DNA from: Actimicrobium sp034313845
GTDB lineage: Bacteria; Pseudomonadota; Gammaproteobacteria; Burkholderiales; Burkholderiaceae_D
Assembly (NCBI RefSeq): GCF_034313845.1
Contig: NZ_JAVIWN010000003.1
DNA: 64,000 nucleotides
Reading direction: 5' to 3' (one strand)
This document shows positions 36,468 through 45,602 of the stretch, in pieces (the stretch's first letter is position 1; every line of letters starts with the position of its first letter). A model generated the notes under the pieces. That model was given only the letters and a program-made list of their open reading frames with translations. It had not been told where the DNA came from and did not search any database. The position numbers and the translations under genes are program-made.

Positions 36468-38177
36468 CTAAAACTCTTCCCAATCATCATTGCCGGTCAC
36501 CGGCTTTTTTACCGCTGATACCGATGCGGGCGCTGTCCGCACGGCCAGCGTTTTTCTGGTTGCCGGCACACGCTTAGCCACCACTGCGGTCGGCCTGGTC
36601 GTGACGGCTGGCGTTGCCACACTCGTCGCATTCAACCGGAAGACGCTGACCACGCCGGACAAGTGATGCGCCTGATCCTGCATGCTTTGCGCGGCGGCGG
36701 CGGCTTGCTCAACGAGTGCCGCATTCTGTTGGGTGACGTCATCCATCTCGGTGATGGCCATGTTGATTTGTTCGATACCGCGCGTCTGTTCGGCGCTGGC
36801 CGACGAAATTTCGCCCATGATGTCGGTCACCCGCTGCACGCTAGTGACGATGTCATTCATTGTCACGCCGGCCTGATCGACCAGCCGGGAACCGGCATCA
36901 ACCTTGTCGACCGAATCGCTGATCAATTCTTTGATTTCTTTGGCGGCAGAGGCCGAGCGCTGCGCCAGGCTGCGTACTTCGGACGCCACGACCGCAAAGC
37001 CACGGCCTTGCTCGCCGGCGCGGGCGGCTTCGACGGCGGCATTGAGCGCGAGGATGTTGGTCTGGAACGCGATGCTGTCGATGACGCCGATGATGTCGAC
37101 GATCCGCTTGGACGAGTCGTTAATTGACGCCATCGTGCCCACGACTTCGGTGACGATTGCACCACCTTGCACGGCCACCGCCGATGCGCTGGCGGCAAGA
37201 CTGTTGGCCTGGCGTGCATTGTCCGCATTCTGACGCACGGTCGAAATCAGGTCTTCCATCGAGGATGCGGTCTGTTCCAGCGAACCGGCCTGCGCTTCCG
37301 TGCGTGCCGACAGATCCATGTTGCCACTGGCGATTTCACCGGATGCGTGGGCGATCGTGTCCGTACCGATGCGCACTTGGCCGACGATCTCGCCGAGTCG
37401 GTCGCGCATCGACTTTAATGCAAACAGCAAGCTGGTCTGGTCGCCCGGACGCAGGATGATGTCGGTGTACAGGTCGCCGCCGGCGATGTTGCCGGTGACT
37501 TGCATCGCATAAGCAGGCTCACCGCCAAGTTGCCGCAGCAAACCACGCGTGATGCCTATTGCGAAGGCGATTCCGGCCAGCAAGGCAATGCCAGAGAAAA
37601 TGGCAATGAGTAGTTGTCCCGACTGGTTGCGTTGGGTGACGGCATCTCCGGCCTTGTCGATGGCGGCATGTTGCTGCGCGGCGAGTTTGTCGAGCGTGGT
37701 GAGATACGCGGCCAGCGCCGGTTCAAGCTCGCCGGTGATGGCGCTTTTGGTGGCATTGTCGTTGCCTTCTTTTTTCGCACTGAAGGCAGCAGTACGCGCC
37801 TTGATGTAGGCAGCCCGGCGTTCACCGATCTCAGTGTAGACCGGTACTTCGGCATCATTTTTCAGCGACTCGAGTTGTTTCTGGATATCACTGATGCGCG
37901 CCGAGGTGGCCTTGATGTCGCTCTCGGTTTTTTTCTGTACGGCGAGGTCATTGCCATTGAGTACGCTGATCAGGCGCGCACCGTTCAGATGGGTCGCGGC
38001 ATGCCATTCCTGTACCAGTTCAGCCTTGTGCATCGTCGTTGAAATCATCTTGCCAGCGATCTGGTCGACGCCTTGCAGCGACCAGATGCCGACGCCGGCT
38101 GCGCCCAGCAGCAGCAACAGAATGGTGGCAAAAGCCAGCGCAAGACGGGTCGCGACGGTCATTCGGGAGGAATTCAT
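36468..38177 (-). CDS. Methyl-accepting chemotaxis protein with CheR/CheB tether
   Basis: A 569-residue chemoreceptor. Start at 38177 with AGGAG upstream. TM1 at about 8-30, a four-helix-bundle periplasmic ligand domain, TM2 at about 190-212 (LLIAIFSGIALLAGIAFAIGI), HAMP, methylation helices, and the signalling tip with IAFQTNILALNAAVEAARAGE. The C terminus ends in the pentapeptide DWEEF after a flexible Thr/Ala/Val linker, the xWxxF tether that recruits CheR and CheB. Ligand unknown. The neighbouring btuBCD and cheZA give no clear cue to it. Confidence 0.92.
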   Translation of the reverse strand: MNSSRMTVATRLALAFATILLLLLGAAGVGIWSLQGVDQIAGKMISTTMHKAELVQEWHAATHLNGARLISVLNGNDLAVQKKTESDIKATSARISDIQKQLESLKNDAEVPVYTEIGERRAAYIKARTAAFSAKKEGNDNATKSAITGELEPALAAYLTTLDKLAAQQHAAIDKAGDAVTQRNQSGQLLIAIFSGIALLAGIAFAIGITRGLLRQLGGEPAYAMQVTGNIAGGDLYTDIILRPGDQTSLLFALKSMRDRLGEIVGQVRIGTDTIAHASGEIASGNMDLSARTEAQAGSLEQTASSMEDLISTVRQNADNARQANSLAASASAVAVQGGAIVTEVVGTMASINDSSKRIVDIIGVIDSIAFQTNILALNAAVEAARAGEQGRGFAVVASEVRSLAQRSASAAKEIKELISDSVDKVDAGSRLVDQAGVTMNDIVTSVQRVTDIMGEISSASAEQTRGIEQINMAITEMDDVTQQNAALVEQAAAAAQSMQDQAHHLSGVVSVFRLNATSVATPAVTTRPTAVVAKRVPATRKTLAVRTAPASVSAVKKPVTGNDDWEEF

Positions 38178-38256
38178 GGTGGCGTTATCTCCTGTAGTAA
38201 AAGCATCGTTGCGATGTCTGCGCACTGTTTGCCGGCAGCCGCTTTATAAAGTGTTC

Positions 38257-38655
38257 TTACTTCGCCACCGGCGGCGTCTTCTCGACGCACGCGCCACGGT
38301 CACGATCGAACGAGGTGCCGTATTTGTCCCGGCACCAGTCATTCATGTCGATATGCGGCATCCCTGATTGCGCCGGTTGTGCCGCCGTCTTCCGGAGAAA
38401 ATCCTGCACCGCCGTGTCGCCAATCCGATAGCTCATGACCAGCAAGATCACGGTAATGACGACATTGGCGATGGCCGGTACCCGGATGCGCGCAGCAGGA
38501 TCATTCCAGAGTTTCCAGCTCCAGTAAATAGCTGGCAATAACAAAAAAAATGAGGTTCCGGCGGCAACCGGACTGACGCGCCAGATGCGCCGGGTCAGCC
38601 AGATCCACAGGACCAGACTGAGCAACATCAGTAACAGGTAAATGACAATGAGCAT
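38257..38655 (-). CDS. Small membrane protein of unknown function
   Basis: A 132-residue protein with three hydrophobic segments in the first 100 residues (VIYLLLMLLSLVLWIWLT; SFFLLLPAIYWSWKLW; ANVVITVILLVMSYRIG) and a hydrophilic Cys-containing tail (MNDWCRDKYGTSFDRDRGACVEK) that may form a disulfide. No family recognised. It lies 24 bases after btuF on the same strand. Confidence 0.65.
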   Translation of the reverse strand: MLIVIYLLLMLLSLVLWIWLTRRIWRVSPVAAGTSFFLLLPAIYWSWKLWNDPAARIRVPAIANVVITVILLVMSYRIGDTAVQDFLRKTAAQPAQSGMPHIDMNDWCRDKYGTSFDRDRGACVEKTPPVAK

Positions 38656-38679
38656 CGCAAGCCTTTCGTCGTCGAGCAG

Positions 38680-39582
38680 TCAGGATGGCCGTTTGCGGCG
38701 CGCACTGTCAAGCTGGCGGCACAGCAGTTCGGTGCCATCGAGCAGACGCGGACCGCTGCGTGCCAGCCAGTCGGCATTGATGATAAACAGGTTGTCGCGC
38801 CGGACTGCCAGCAACGACGCAAAGCGGCGCCAGCCAGCCAGCGCGGCGACCTCGTCGTCGCCCCCTGTCAGGATCACTTCGGGATTGGCTTCCAGTACCG
38901 CTTCAGTGCCGACGACCGGCGCGATCTGTGGCAACTGCGCAAACACATTGCGGCCGCCGCACAGTCCGATTGCCGTCGAGACCATGCTTTTGCCATTGAG
39001 TGTCATCAGCGGTTCGCGCCAGATCTGGTAGAACACGCGCACCGGCGCGCGCTGCTGGTAGGTGCTGGTCAGGATGCGCAGGCGTGCCCGGAAATCGTCG
39101 GCGGCAGCGTGGCCGATGGCTTCGCTACCGGCCAGTGTTGCCAGTCGTTCCAGCGACGAGGCGATGGCCGCGAACGTGCGCGGTTCGCTATCAAAAACAG
39201 CCATGCCCAGTGCACGCAGACGTGCCAGTTGCGAGGCCGAATTGCCACTGCCCCAGGCTACTACCAGGTCGGGCTTGAGCTGGACGATACGTTCGATATC
39301 GAGCGCCGCGGCACCGCCGACCGAACCGATGGCCTTGGCTGCCGCTGGAAAATCGCTGTAGTCGCTGACCCCGACGAGGCGTTCGCCGGCACCGGCTGCA
39401 AACAGCAATTCGGTCACGTGCGGCGCGAGGCTGACAATGCGCCGGGCGGGTGTCGTTAGCGTGATGAGATGGCCGGCATCGTCAGTTGCCGACACCGGAG
39501 CGGCCTGTGCGACTGCCCCGATTGCGCAGAACAGGCACGCAATGAGGCTGCGCCAGTGCCGCATGGTCATCGCTGTCGTCAC
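38680..39582 (-). CDS. btuF: Periplasmic cobalamin-binding protein
   Basis: A 300-residue substrate-binding protein of the two-lobe, rigid-helix type. A signal peptide is present (ending AVAQA). Motifs VSATDDAGHLITLTTPARRIVSLAPHVTELLFAAGAGERLVGVSDYSDFP match BtuF. It starts at a GTG that overlaps the panC stop (GTGA); ATGs 12 and 18 bases further on are alternatives. Co-located with panC rather than btuBCD, so it appears outside the riboswitch unit. Confidence 0.85.
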   Translation of the reverse strand: MTTAMTMRHWRSLIACLFCAIGAVAQAAPVSATDDAGHLITLTTPARRIVSLAPHVTELLFAAGAGERLVGVSDYSDFPAAAKAIGSVGGAAALDIERIVQLKPDLVVAWGSGNSASQLARLRALGMAVFDSEPRTFAAIASSLERLATLAGSEAIGHAAADDFRARLRILTSTYQQRAPVRVFYQIWREPLMTLNGKSMVSTAIGLCGGRNVFAQLPQIAPVVGTEAVLEANPEVILTGGDDEVAALAGWRRFASLLAVRRDNLFIINADWLARSGPRLLDGTELLCRQLDSARRKRPS

Positions 39583-40418
39583 ACTTCGAGGTTGTCGATC
39601 AGGCGCGTCGCACCGAGTTTGGCGGCGGCCAGCACGACCAGCGGCTCGCCACGTACGATCTCGTCGATGCTCGGCGTTTGCAGGTCGGAGCGTCGGCGCA
39701 CCGACATGTAGTCCGGCTGCCAGCCGTTAGCCGTCAGCAAACTCATCGCATGACGTTCCAGCGCAACCACGTCATGCTGGCCGGCGCGTACTTCGGCGGC
39801 CATCGCATGGAGCGCCTGGTACAGCTGCGGCGCGGTGGCGCGTTCCTGTTCCGACAGGTACATATTGCGCGACGACAGCGCCAGTCCGTCGTCGGCACGA
39901 AAGGTTTCGGCGGCGATGATGGTGGTGGGCAGCGCGAATTGACGCGACATATTGCGCACGATCATCAGCTGCTGGTAATCCTTTTTGCCGAACACGGCCA
40001 CGCTCGGTTGCACGCACGAAAACAGCTTGAGGACGACGGTGGTGACGCCGGTAAAAAAGCCCGGCCGGAATTCACCTTCGAGCGTATTGCCCAGATCATC
40101 GGGCGGTTGCACGCGGAATTCCTGCGGCTCCGGATACAGGTCTTTTTCGGTTGGCGCAAACAGGACGTAGACGCCTTCCTTTTCAAGTTTCTCGACATCC
40201 GACTGGAACGTGCGCGGATAGGTGTCGAAGTCTTCGTTCGGTCCGAACTGCAAGCGGTTGACAAAGATCGAGGCGACCACCGGATCACCATGTTTTTTGG
40301 CCAGCTTGATCAGCGACAGATGGCCGTCATGCAGATTGCCCATCGTGGGGACGAAGGCGGTGCGCAACTGGCCGCGCAACTGGTCGCGCAAATCGTCGAT
40401 CGAGGAAATGATTTTCAT
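39579..40418 (-). CDS. panC: Pantothenate synthetase
   Basis: A 279-residue enzyme that condenses pantoate and beta-alanine with ATP, in coenzyme A synthesis. The nucleotide-binding HIGH-type motif is MGNLHDGHLSLI (25-36), and GEFRPGFFTGVTTVVLKLF and FGKKDYQQLMIV are standard. It overlaps btuF by 4 bases. Confidence 0.95.
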   Translation of the reverse strand: MKIISSIDDLRDQLRGQLRTAFVPTMGNLHDGHLSLIKLAKKHGDPVVASIFVNRLQFGPNEDFDTYPRTFQSDVEKLEKEGVYVLFAPTEKDLYPEPQEFRVQPPDDLGNTLEGEFRPGFFTGVTTVVLKLFSCVQPSVAVFGKKDYQQLMIVRNMSRQFALPTTIIAAETFRADDGLALSSRNMYLSEQERATAPQLYQALHAMAAEVRAGQHDVVALERHAMSLLTANGWQPDYMSVRRRSDLQTPSIDEIVRGEPLVVLAAAKLGATRLIDNLEV

Positions 40419-40454
40419 GGGTATCCAAAAACAAGGGAGTGGGTAGAAAAAGCA

Positions 40455-41273
40455 TCAGCTTGGCGAGTAGGCCAGCCGGACATAGATAGGCGCAAACGGT
40501 TCGGCCTGGGTAATCTCGATCAGGCTTTCCTTGGCCAGTTCCAGCAGCGCGACAAAGTTCACCACCAGCACCGGGATGCCGCGCGCGGTGTCGAACAGAT
40601 CGGCGAATTCGACGAAGCGCTGGCTTTGCAGGCGGCGCAGGATCGCGCTCATGTGCTCGCGCACGGAGAGTTCTTCGCGGCTGATCTTGTGATGTTCGTT
40701 GAGTCGGGTGCGCTTGATGACATCGGCCCAGGCCGATTGCAGGTCGATTACGGCGACATCGGGCCAGCGCGTGACCAGTGCCTGCTCGATAAAAATCTCT
40801 GGCACGAAATAGTCGCGACCGACCTGCGGTACGGCATCGAGCTGGTACGCAGCCAGCTTCATCTGTTCGTATTCGAGCAGGCGACGGACCAGTTCGGCGC
40901 GCGGGTCGCCGGTCTCGTCGTTATCGGCTTTGCGGGGCGGCAGCAGCATGCGCGATTTGATTTCGATAAGCATCGCGGCCATCAGCAGGTATTCGGCTGC
41001 GAGTTCGAGGTTGCTCAGGCGGATCTGGTCGACATAGGCCAGGTATTGGCGCGTTACTTGCGCCATCGGAATATCGAGGATGTTGAAGTTTTGCTTGCGG
41101 ATCAGGTACAGCAGCAAGTCGAGCGGACCTTCGAACGCTTCCAGAAAAACTTCCAGCGCGTCCGGCGGGATGTAGAGGTCAGTGGGCAGCTTGAATAGCG
41201 GTTCGCCATACAGGCGTGCATAGCCGTTGCCTTCTTCCGGAGCAAGCGCCAGCGCAGGACTTGCTGCCCGCAT
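40455..41273 (-). CDS. scpA: Segregation and condensation protein A
   Basis: A 272-residue kleisin partner of SMC and ScpB in chromosome condensation. Motifs: FEGPLDLLLYLIRKQNFNILDIPM (about 48-71), EYLLMAAMLIEIKSRMLLP, and a C-terminal winged helix. It starts 2 bases after the DUF3460 stop. Confidence 0.95.
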   Translation of the reverse strand: MRAASPALALAPEEGNGYARLYGEPLFKLPTDLYIPPDALEVFLEAFEGPLDLLLYLIRKQNFNILDIPMAQVTRQYLAYVDQIRLSNLELAAEYLLMAAMLIEIKSRMLLPPRKADNDETGDPRAELVRRLLEYEQMKLAAYQLDAVPQVGRDYFVPEIFIEQALVTRWPDVAVIDLQSAWADVIKRTRLNEHHKISREELSVREHMSAILRRLQSQRFVEFADLFDTARGIPVLVVNFVALLELAKESLIEITQAEPFAPIYVRLAYSPS

Positions 41274-41275
41274 CG

Positions 41276-41485
41276 TTACAGCTTGTTCTGGTACACGTAC
41301 GGTTGTTGCGCGACTTTCGAGTCGCTGGTGCGGTCCTGACTATCGAGGTCGCGTGGTGCCTTGTCCCACAGCAGTGCCCGGCCGGCACGTTGCTGCTCTT
41401 CGAGTTGCGGATTTTTCTTTTTGAGGTCGGCGATGAGGAGCGTGATCTCGGATTCGTAGCGCTGGAATTGCTTGGTGAATTTCAT
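41276..41485 (-). CDS. DUF3460 family protein
   Basis: A 69-residue soluble protein with the family pattern FTKQFQRYESEITLLIADLKKKNPQLEEQQRAGRALLWDK. DUF3460 has no known role and is typically found near scpA in Burkholderiales. It overlaps the upstream SulP gene by 4 bases and precedes scpA by 2, indicating one operon. Confidence 0.88.
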   Translation of the reverse strand: MKFTKQFQRYESEITLLIADLKKKNPQLEEQQRAGRALLWDKAPRDLDSQDRTSDSKVAQQPYVYQNKL

Positions 41486-43209
41486 GGGGCTCTTTGCGAC
41501 TGGTTGGCGGCAGCGGGCATTTTACCTTGTTCGTCACTGGCAGCGCTGAAAATGCTGGCCAGGTGAAACGCCGCATCAAGGCTGTCGACGCAATGGGTTT
41601 CGCCCAGCCGGTCGAGGAAACCGGAGCGTTCCATCTGCGCGCGCGGTTGCCGGTTGGCACCGCACAGGATCAATTGTCCGTCATGCCGGTGCAGCGCCCG
41701 GCGCACCGTATCGAGCGCATCAAGACCGGTCGAATCGATACTGATGAGCTGATGCAGTTCGAGGATCAGCACCCGCTCCGGTACCGCGCGCGGTTCGATC
41801 AGCAGTTCGAGTTTGCCCACCGCGCCAAAAAACAGCGAGCCATAAATTGCGTAGGCGCGTACGCCGGGTAGTTGGCGGCTATCGGTGATCGGCACGATCT
41901 GCGTCAGGTCGGAGATCCGGTAGATGAAAAACACGCAGGCCAGTACCAGCCCGACTTCGACGGCGGTGGTCAGGTCGACGACGACAGTGAGCAAAAACGT
42001 CGCCAGCATCAGGATGCGGTACGGCAGCGACAGTCGCCGCAAGCGCACGAACTCGTGCCATTCGCCCATGTTCCAGGCCATGTAAAGCAGGATCGCGGCC
42101 AGTGTCGGCAGTGGCACATCGTAAGCCAGTGGTGCTGCGAACAGGATCAGCAGCAACAGCGTCAGCGCATGCACGATGCCGGAGACGGGCGTGGTAGCGC
42201 CGCTGCGGATATTGGTGACGGTGCGGGCGATGGTGCCGGTGGCCGGGATGCCGCCAAAAAAGGGCGTGATGAAGTTGGCGACACCCTGCGCCATCAATTC
42301 CTGGTTCGGGTCGTGGCGGGTATCGATCAGGCCATCGGCGATGCGCGCGCACAACAGCGATTCGATGGCTCCCAGCAGGGCAATGGTGAGTGTCGGCGCG
42401 AACAGTTGCTTGACCAGTGTCCAGCTGAATTCGGGTAACACGAATGCCGGCAAGCCTTGCGGGATACCACCGAAGCGGCTGCCGATGGTGTCGACCGGCA
42501 ATGCCAGCAGCGCGCTGGCTAGCGTGGCCAGCAACAGCACCACGACGCTGCCGGGAATAATGCTGCAGCGTCGGTGCCAGTGAGGATGCGACAGGCTCGC
42601 GTCCAGCGACGAACGTCCCAGCCGCGACCAGGCGATCAGCAGTATTAACGAGAGCAGCGCCAAACCCAGCGATGGCCAGTGGGTGGTCGGCGCATGTTGC
42701 GCCAGCATCTGCACCTGGGCAAAAAAATCACCCGGCATGCGGGCAATACTGAGGCCGAAAAAATCCTTCAGCTGCGACAGCGCGATCAGAACCGCAATGC
42801 CGTTGGTAAAACCGATCACGATCGGCAGCGGAATGTAGCGAATCAGCGAACCGAGCCGGAAGGTGCCCATCGCAAAGAGCAGGATGCCGGCGCAACTGGT
42901 TGAAATCAGCAGATTGGCCAGGCCGTATTTTTCGATGATGCCGTAGATGACGACAATGAAAGCACCGGCCGGTCCGCCGATCTGCACGCGCGATCCGCCC
43001 AGTGCCGAAATCAGGAAGCCGGCGACGATGGCGGTGAACAGGCCGGCTTCCGGCTTGACCCCGGAGGCGATCGCAAACGCCATTGCCAGCGGTAGTGCGA
43101 CAACGCTGACAGCGATGCCGGCAAGAATGTCATTGCGCAGGCGCTGCGGGCTATAGTCGGCGAGGGTATCGAGCAGGACAGGATGAAACCGGAAGTGGAA
43201 GGATGCCAT
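41482..43209 (-). CDS. SulP-family inorganic anion transporter
   Basis: A 575-residue membrane transporter with a C-terminal STAS domain. The SulP signature GITRALPLAMAF-type segment appears as IAVSVVALPLAMAFAIASGVKPEAG (about 30-54). Ten or more hydrophobic helices follow, then VLILELHQLISIDSTGLDALDTV in the STAS domain (about 480-560), with the Ser that may be phosphorylated. Cargo could be sulfate, bicarbonate or another anion. It begins the SulP-DUF3460-scpA group and lies 159 bases from metG. Confidence 0.88.
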   Translation of the reverse strand: MASFHFRFHPVLLDTLADYSPQRLRNDILAGIAVSVVALPLAMAFAIASGVKPEAGLFTAIVAGFLISALGGSRVQIGGPAGAFIVVIYGIIEKYGLANLLISTSCAGILLFAMGTFRLGSLIRYIPLPIVIGFTNGIAVLIALSQLKDFFGLSIARMPGDFFAQVQMLAQHAPTTHWPSLGLALLSLILLIAWSRLGRSSLDASLSHPHWHRRCSIIPGSVVVLLLATLASALLALPVDTIGSRFGGIPQGLPAFVLPEFSWTLVKQLFAPTLTIALLGAIESLLCARIADGLIDTRHDPNQELMAQGVANFITPFFGGIPATGTIARTVTNIRSGATTPVSGIVHALTLLLLILFAAPLAYDVPLPTLAAILLYMAWNMGEWHEFVRLRRLSLPYRILMLATFLLTVVVDLTTAVEVGLVLACVFFIYRISDLTQIVPITDSRQLPGVRAYAIYGSLFFGAVGKLELLIEPRAVPERVLILELHQLISIDSTGLDALDTVRRALHRHDGQLILCGANRQPRAQMERSGFLDRLGETHCVDSLDAAFHLASIFSAASDEQGKMPAAANQSQRAP

Positions 43210-43313
43210 GCCATGTCCCTTGAAAAGCAGGCGACAGGTGGTGCCTGCAGGTCAGGCCATTGTGCACGGGAGTTGTGCCTGGGTTCAAGAGAAAGGTCGA
43301 AAAGTAGCGTGCA

Positions 43314-43345
43314 ACGCGATCCAATTGTGCACAATCGGATCGCGT
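43314..43345 (-). terminator. Hairpin after metG
   Basis: ACGCGATCC (43314-43322) and GGATCGCGT (43337-43345) pair, and the loop itself contains the palindrome ATTGTGCACAAT. Only a weak T-rich stretch follows on the minus strand, so efficient termination is uncertain. Confidence 0.5.
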
Positions 43346-43367
43346 CGTTGATGTTGACGTTGACGCT

Positions 43368-45461
43368 TTAGCTCACACGCATGCCCGGTTCGGCACCCGG
43401 CCACGGCTGCAGGATGTAAATGCCGGGGCTGGCTTTTTCGTCGGCAGCCGACGCGGCCAGTACCATGCCTTCGGAAATGCCGAACTTCATTTTGCGTGGC
43501 GCAAGGTTGGCCACCATCACAGTCAGCTTGCCGATCAATTCTTCGGGCTGGTACGACGATTTGATGCCGGAAAAGACATTGCGCAGGCGGCCTTCGCCGA
43601 CATCGAGTGTCAGTCGCAGCAGTTTGTCGGAACCATCGACGGCTTCACAATGGACGATGCGGGCAATGCGCAGGTCGACCTTGGCAAAGTCGTCGATCTT
43701 GATTTCATTACCGGTGACGTCCGCAGTGGCGGCGACGACGGGAGCCGGTGTCGTCACCGGCGCGGCGACGGTCAGCGGTACCGGCGGCTCGAACAGTGCA
43801 TCGAGCATCTTCGGATCGACCCGCTGCATCAGGTGCACGAACGGATTGATCTGGTGCTGATGCGGCAGCGACGTGCTGACATCGGACCAGGTGAGCGGCG
43901 CGATATTGAGCATGGCCTCGACTTGTTTTGCCAGCGCAGGCAGCACCGGTTTCAAATACAGCGTCAGGAGCCGGAAGGCTTCGAGCAGGCGACTGCAGAC
44001 TTCCTGCAAGCGGTCATCGTTGTCCGTGTTCTTGGCCAGTTCCCACGGCTTGTTGGCATCGACATACGCATTGATGCGGTCGGCTTGTTCCATGATCAGG
44101 CGCAGCGCCTTGCCGTATTCGCGGCCGTCGTAGAGCGCGTGAATCTCGTCGGCCACATCACGCAGACTGAACAGGAACGTGTCGGACGTGGTGGCCCAGT
44201 CGGTCACCACATGACCGTCGAAACGCTTGGCAATGAAGCCGGCCGAACGGCTGGCGATATTGACGTATTTGCCGATCAGGTCGCTGTTGACGCGGGCGAC
44301 AAAGTCATCCGGATTGAAGTCGACGTCCTCGACCTTGGCGCTCAGTTTGGCGGCGATGTAATAGCGCATCCATTCCGGGTTCATGCCGATGTCGAGGTAG
44401 CGCAATGGTGAAATGCCGGTGCCGCGCGACTTCGACATCTTCTCGCCGCTGACCGTGATGAAGCCGTGTACGAACACATTGTTGGGCACCTTGCGTCCGG
44501 CAAAGTGAAGCATCGCCGGCCAGAACAGCGTATGGAAATAGGTGATGTCCTTGCCGATGAAGTGATACTGCTCGGTCGCGGGATTGGCCATGAAGGCATC
44601 GAAGTCGCGGCCGGTATTGTCGAAGTAATTTTTCAGCGAGGCCAGGTAGCCGATCGGTGCGTCCAGCCAGACATAAAAATATTTGCCGGGCGCGTCAGGA
44701 ATTTCGATGCCGAAATACGGTGCGTCGCGGCTGATATCCCAGTCGCCCAGTCCGCTTTCCTTGTCGTCCTTGCCTTCGAGCCACTCGCGCGCCTTGTTGG
44801 CGACTTCGGGTTGCAAGCGACCTTCCTTGAAGGCCCATTCGCGCAGGAAGTCGACGCATTTCTGGTCGGATAGCTTGAAGAAAAAATGCTCCGACGATTT
44901 CATCACCGGTACCGCGCCTGACAAGGCCGAATACGGATTCTTCAGTTCGGTCGGGGCATACACCGCACCGCAGACTTCGCAGGAATCGCCGTACTGGTCC
45001 TTGGCACCGCATTTCGGACATTCGCCCTTGATGTAGCGGTCGGCCAGGAACATGTTCTTGACCGGATCGAAAAACTGCTCGATGGTCTTGGTCGTGATCA
45101 GCTCGGCGTTGTCGCGCAGGCTGCAATAAATTTCCTTGGACAGTTCGTGGTTTTCTGCGCCATCGGTCGAATGCCAGTTATCGAAGGCGATATGGAAACC
45201 TTCGAGCGGAGCCTGCCGGCCAGCCGCGATGCGGGCCACAAATTCCTGCGGCGTCACGCCGGCATTGTCGGCCGCGATCATGATCGGCGCGCCATGCGCA
45301 TCGTCGGCGCAGACAAAATGCACTTCATGGCCCTGCATGCGCTGAAAGCGGACCCAGATATCGGCCTGGATGTATTCCATGATGTGGCCGATGTGAAAGG
45401 CGGCATTGGCGTAGGGCAGAGCGGTGGTGACGAACAGCTGGCGGGGCGAAGTGGCGCTCAT
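43368..45461 (-). CDS. metG: Methionyl-tRNA synthetase
   Basis: A 697-residue enzyme with the HIGH motif as HIGH in AAFHIGHIMEY, zinc-finger cysteines in CPKCGAKDQYGDSCEVCG, and KMSKS in GEKMSKSRGTG. The C-terminal tRNA-binding EMAP/Trbp111 domain (about 590-697: IDDFAKVDLRIARIVHCEAV) is fused, as in the long MetG type. The ATG at 45461 gives MSATSPRQLF and is preferred over a TTG 6 bases upstream. Confidence 0.96.
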   Translation of the reverse strand: MSATSPRQLFVTTALPYANAAFHIGHIMEYIQADIWVRFQRMQGHEVHFVCADDAHGAPIMIAADNAGVTPQEFVARIAAGRQAPLEGFHIAFDNWHSTDGAENHELSKEIYCSLRDNAELITTKTIEQFFDPVKNMFLADRYIKGECPKCGAKDQYGDSCEVCGAVYAPTELKNPYSALSGAVPVMKSSEHFFFKLSDQKCVDFLREWAFKEGRLQPEVANKAREWLEGKDDKESGLGDWDISRDAPYFGIEIPDAPGKYFYVWLDAPIGYLASLKNYFDNTGRDFDAFMANPATEQYHFIGKDITYFHTLFWPAMLHFAGRKVPNNVFVHGFITVSGEKMSKSRGTGISPLRYLDIGMNPEWMRYYIAAKLSAKVEDVDFNPDDFVARVNSDLIGKYVNIASRSAGFIAKRFDGHVVTDWATTSDTFLFSLRDVADEIHALYDGREYGKALRLIMEQADRINAYVDANKPWELAKNTDNDDRLQEVCSRLLEAFRLLTLYLKPVLPALAKQVEAMLNIAPLTWSDVSTSLPHQHQINPFVHLMQRVDPKMLDALFEPPVPLTVAAPVTTPAPVVAATADVTGNEIKIDDFAKVDLRIARIVHCEAVDGSDKLLRLTLDVGEGRLRNVFSGIKSSYQPEELIGKLTVMVANLAPRKMKFGISEGMVLAASAADEKASPGIYILQPWPGAEPGMRVS

Positions 45462-45537
45462 GAGCAATGCACAGTGAAATAAGTAAAGTCGTGATTCTAG
45501 CAGTGCGGCCTTGTGGCGGCTAACCGTGGGGTGAATC

Positions 45538-45564
45538 GGTGCAATGCCCTTTGGTTATTGCACC
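45538..45564. repeat. GTGCAAT-family palindromic repeat, copy 5
   Basis: Core GGTGCAAT-GCCCTTTGGTT-ATTGCACC lies between metG and the nucleotidyltransferase-like gene, both on the minus strand, 39 bases after the latter's stop. Confidence 0.85.
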
Positions 45565-45602
45565 CACCATGACTGATGGGTCGATCTTTCCGGAGCGATG
45601 CT

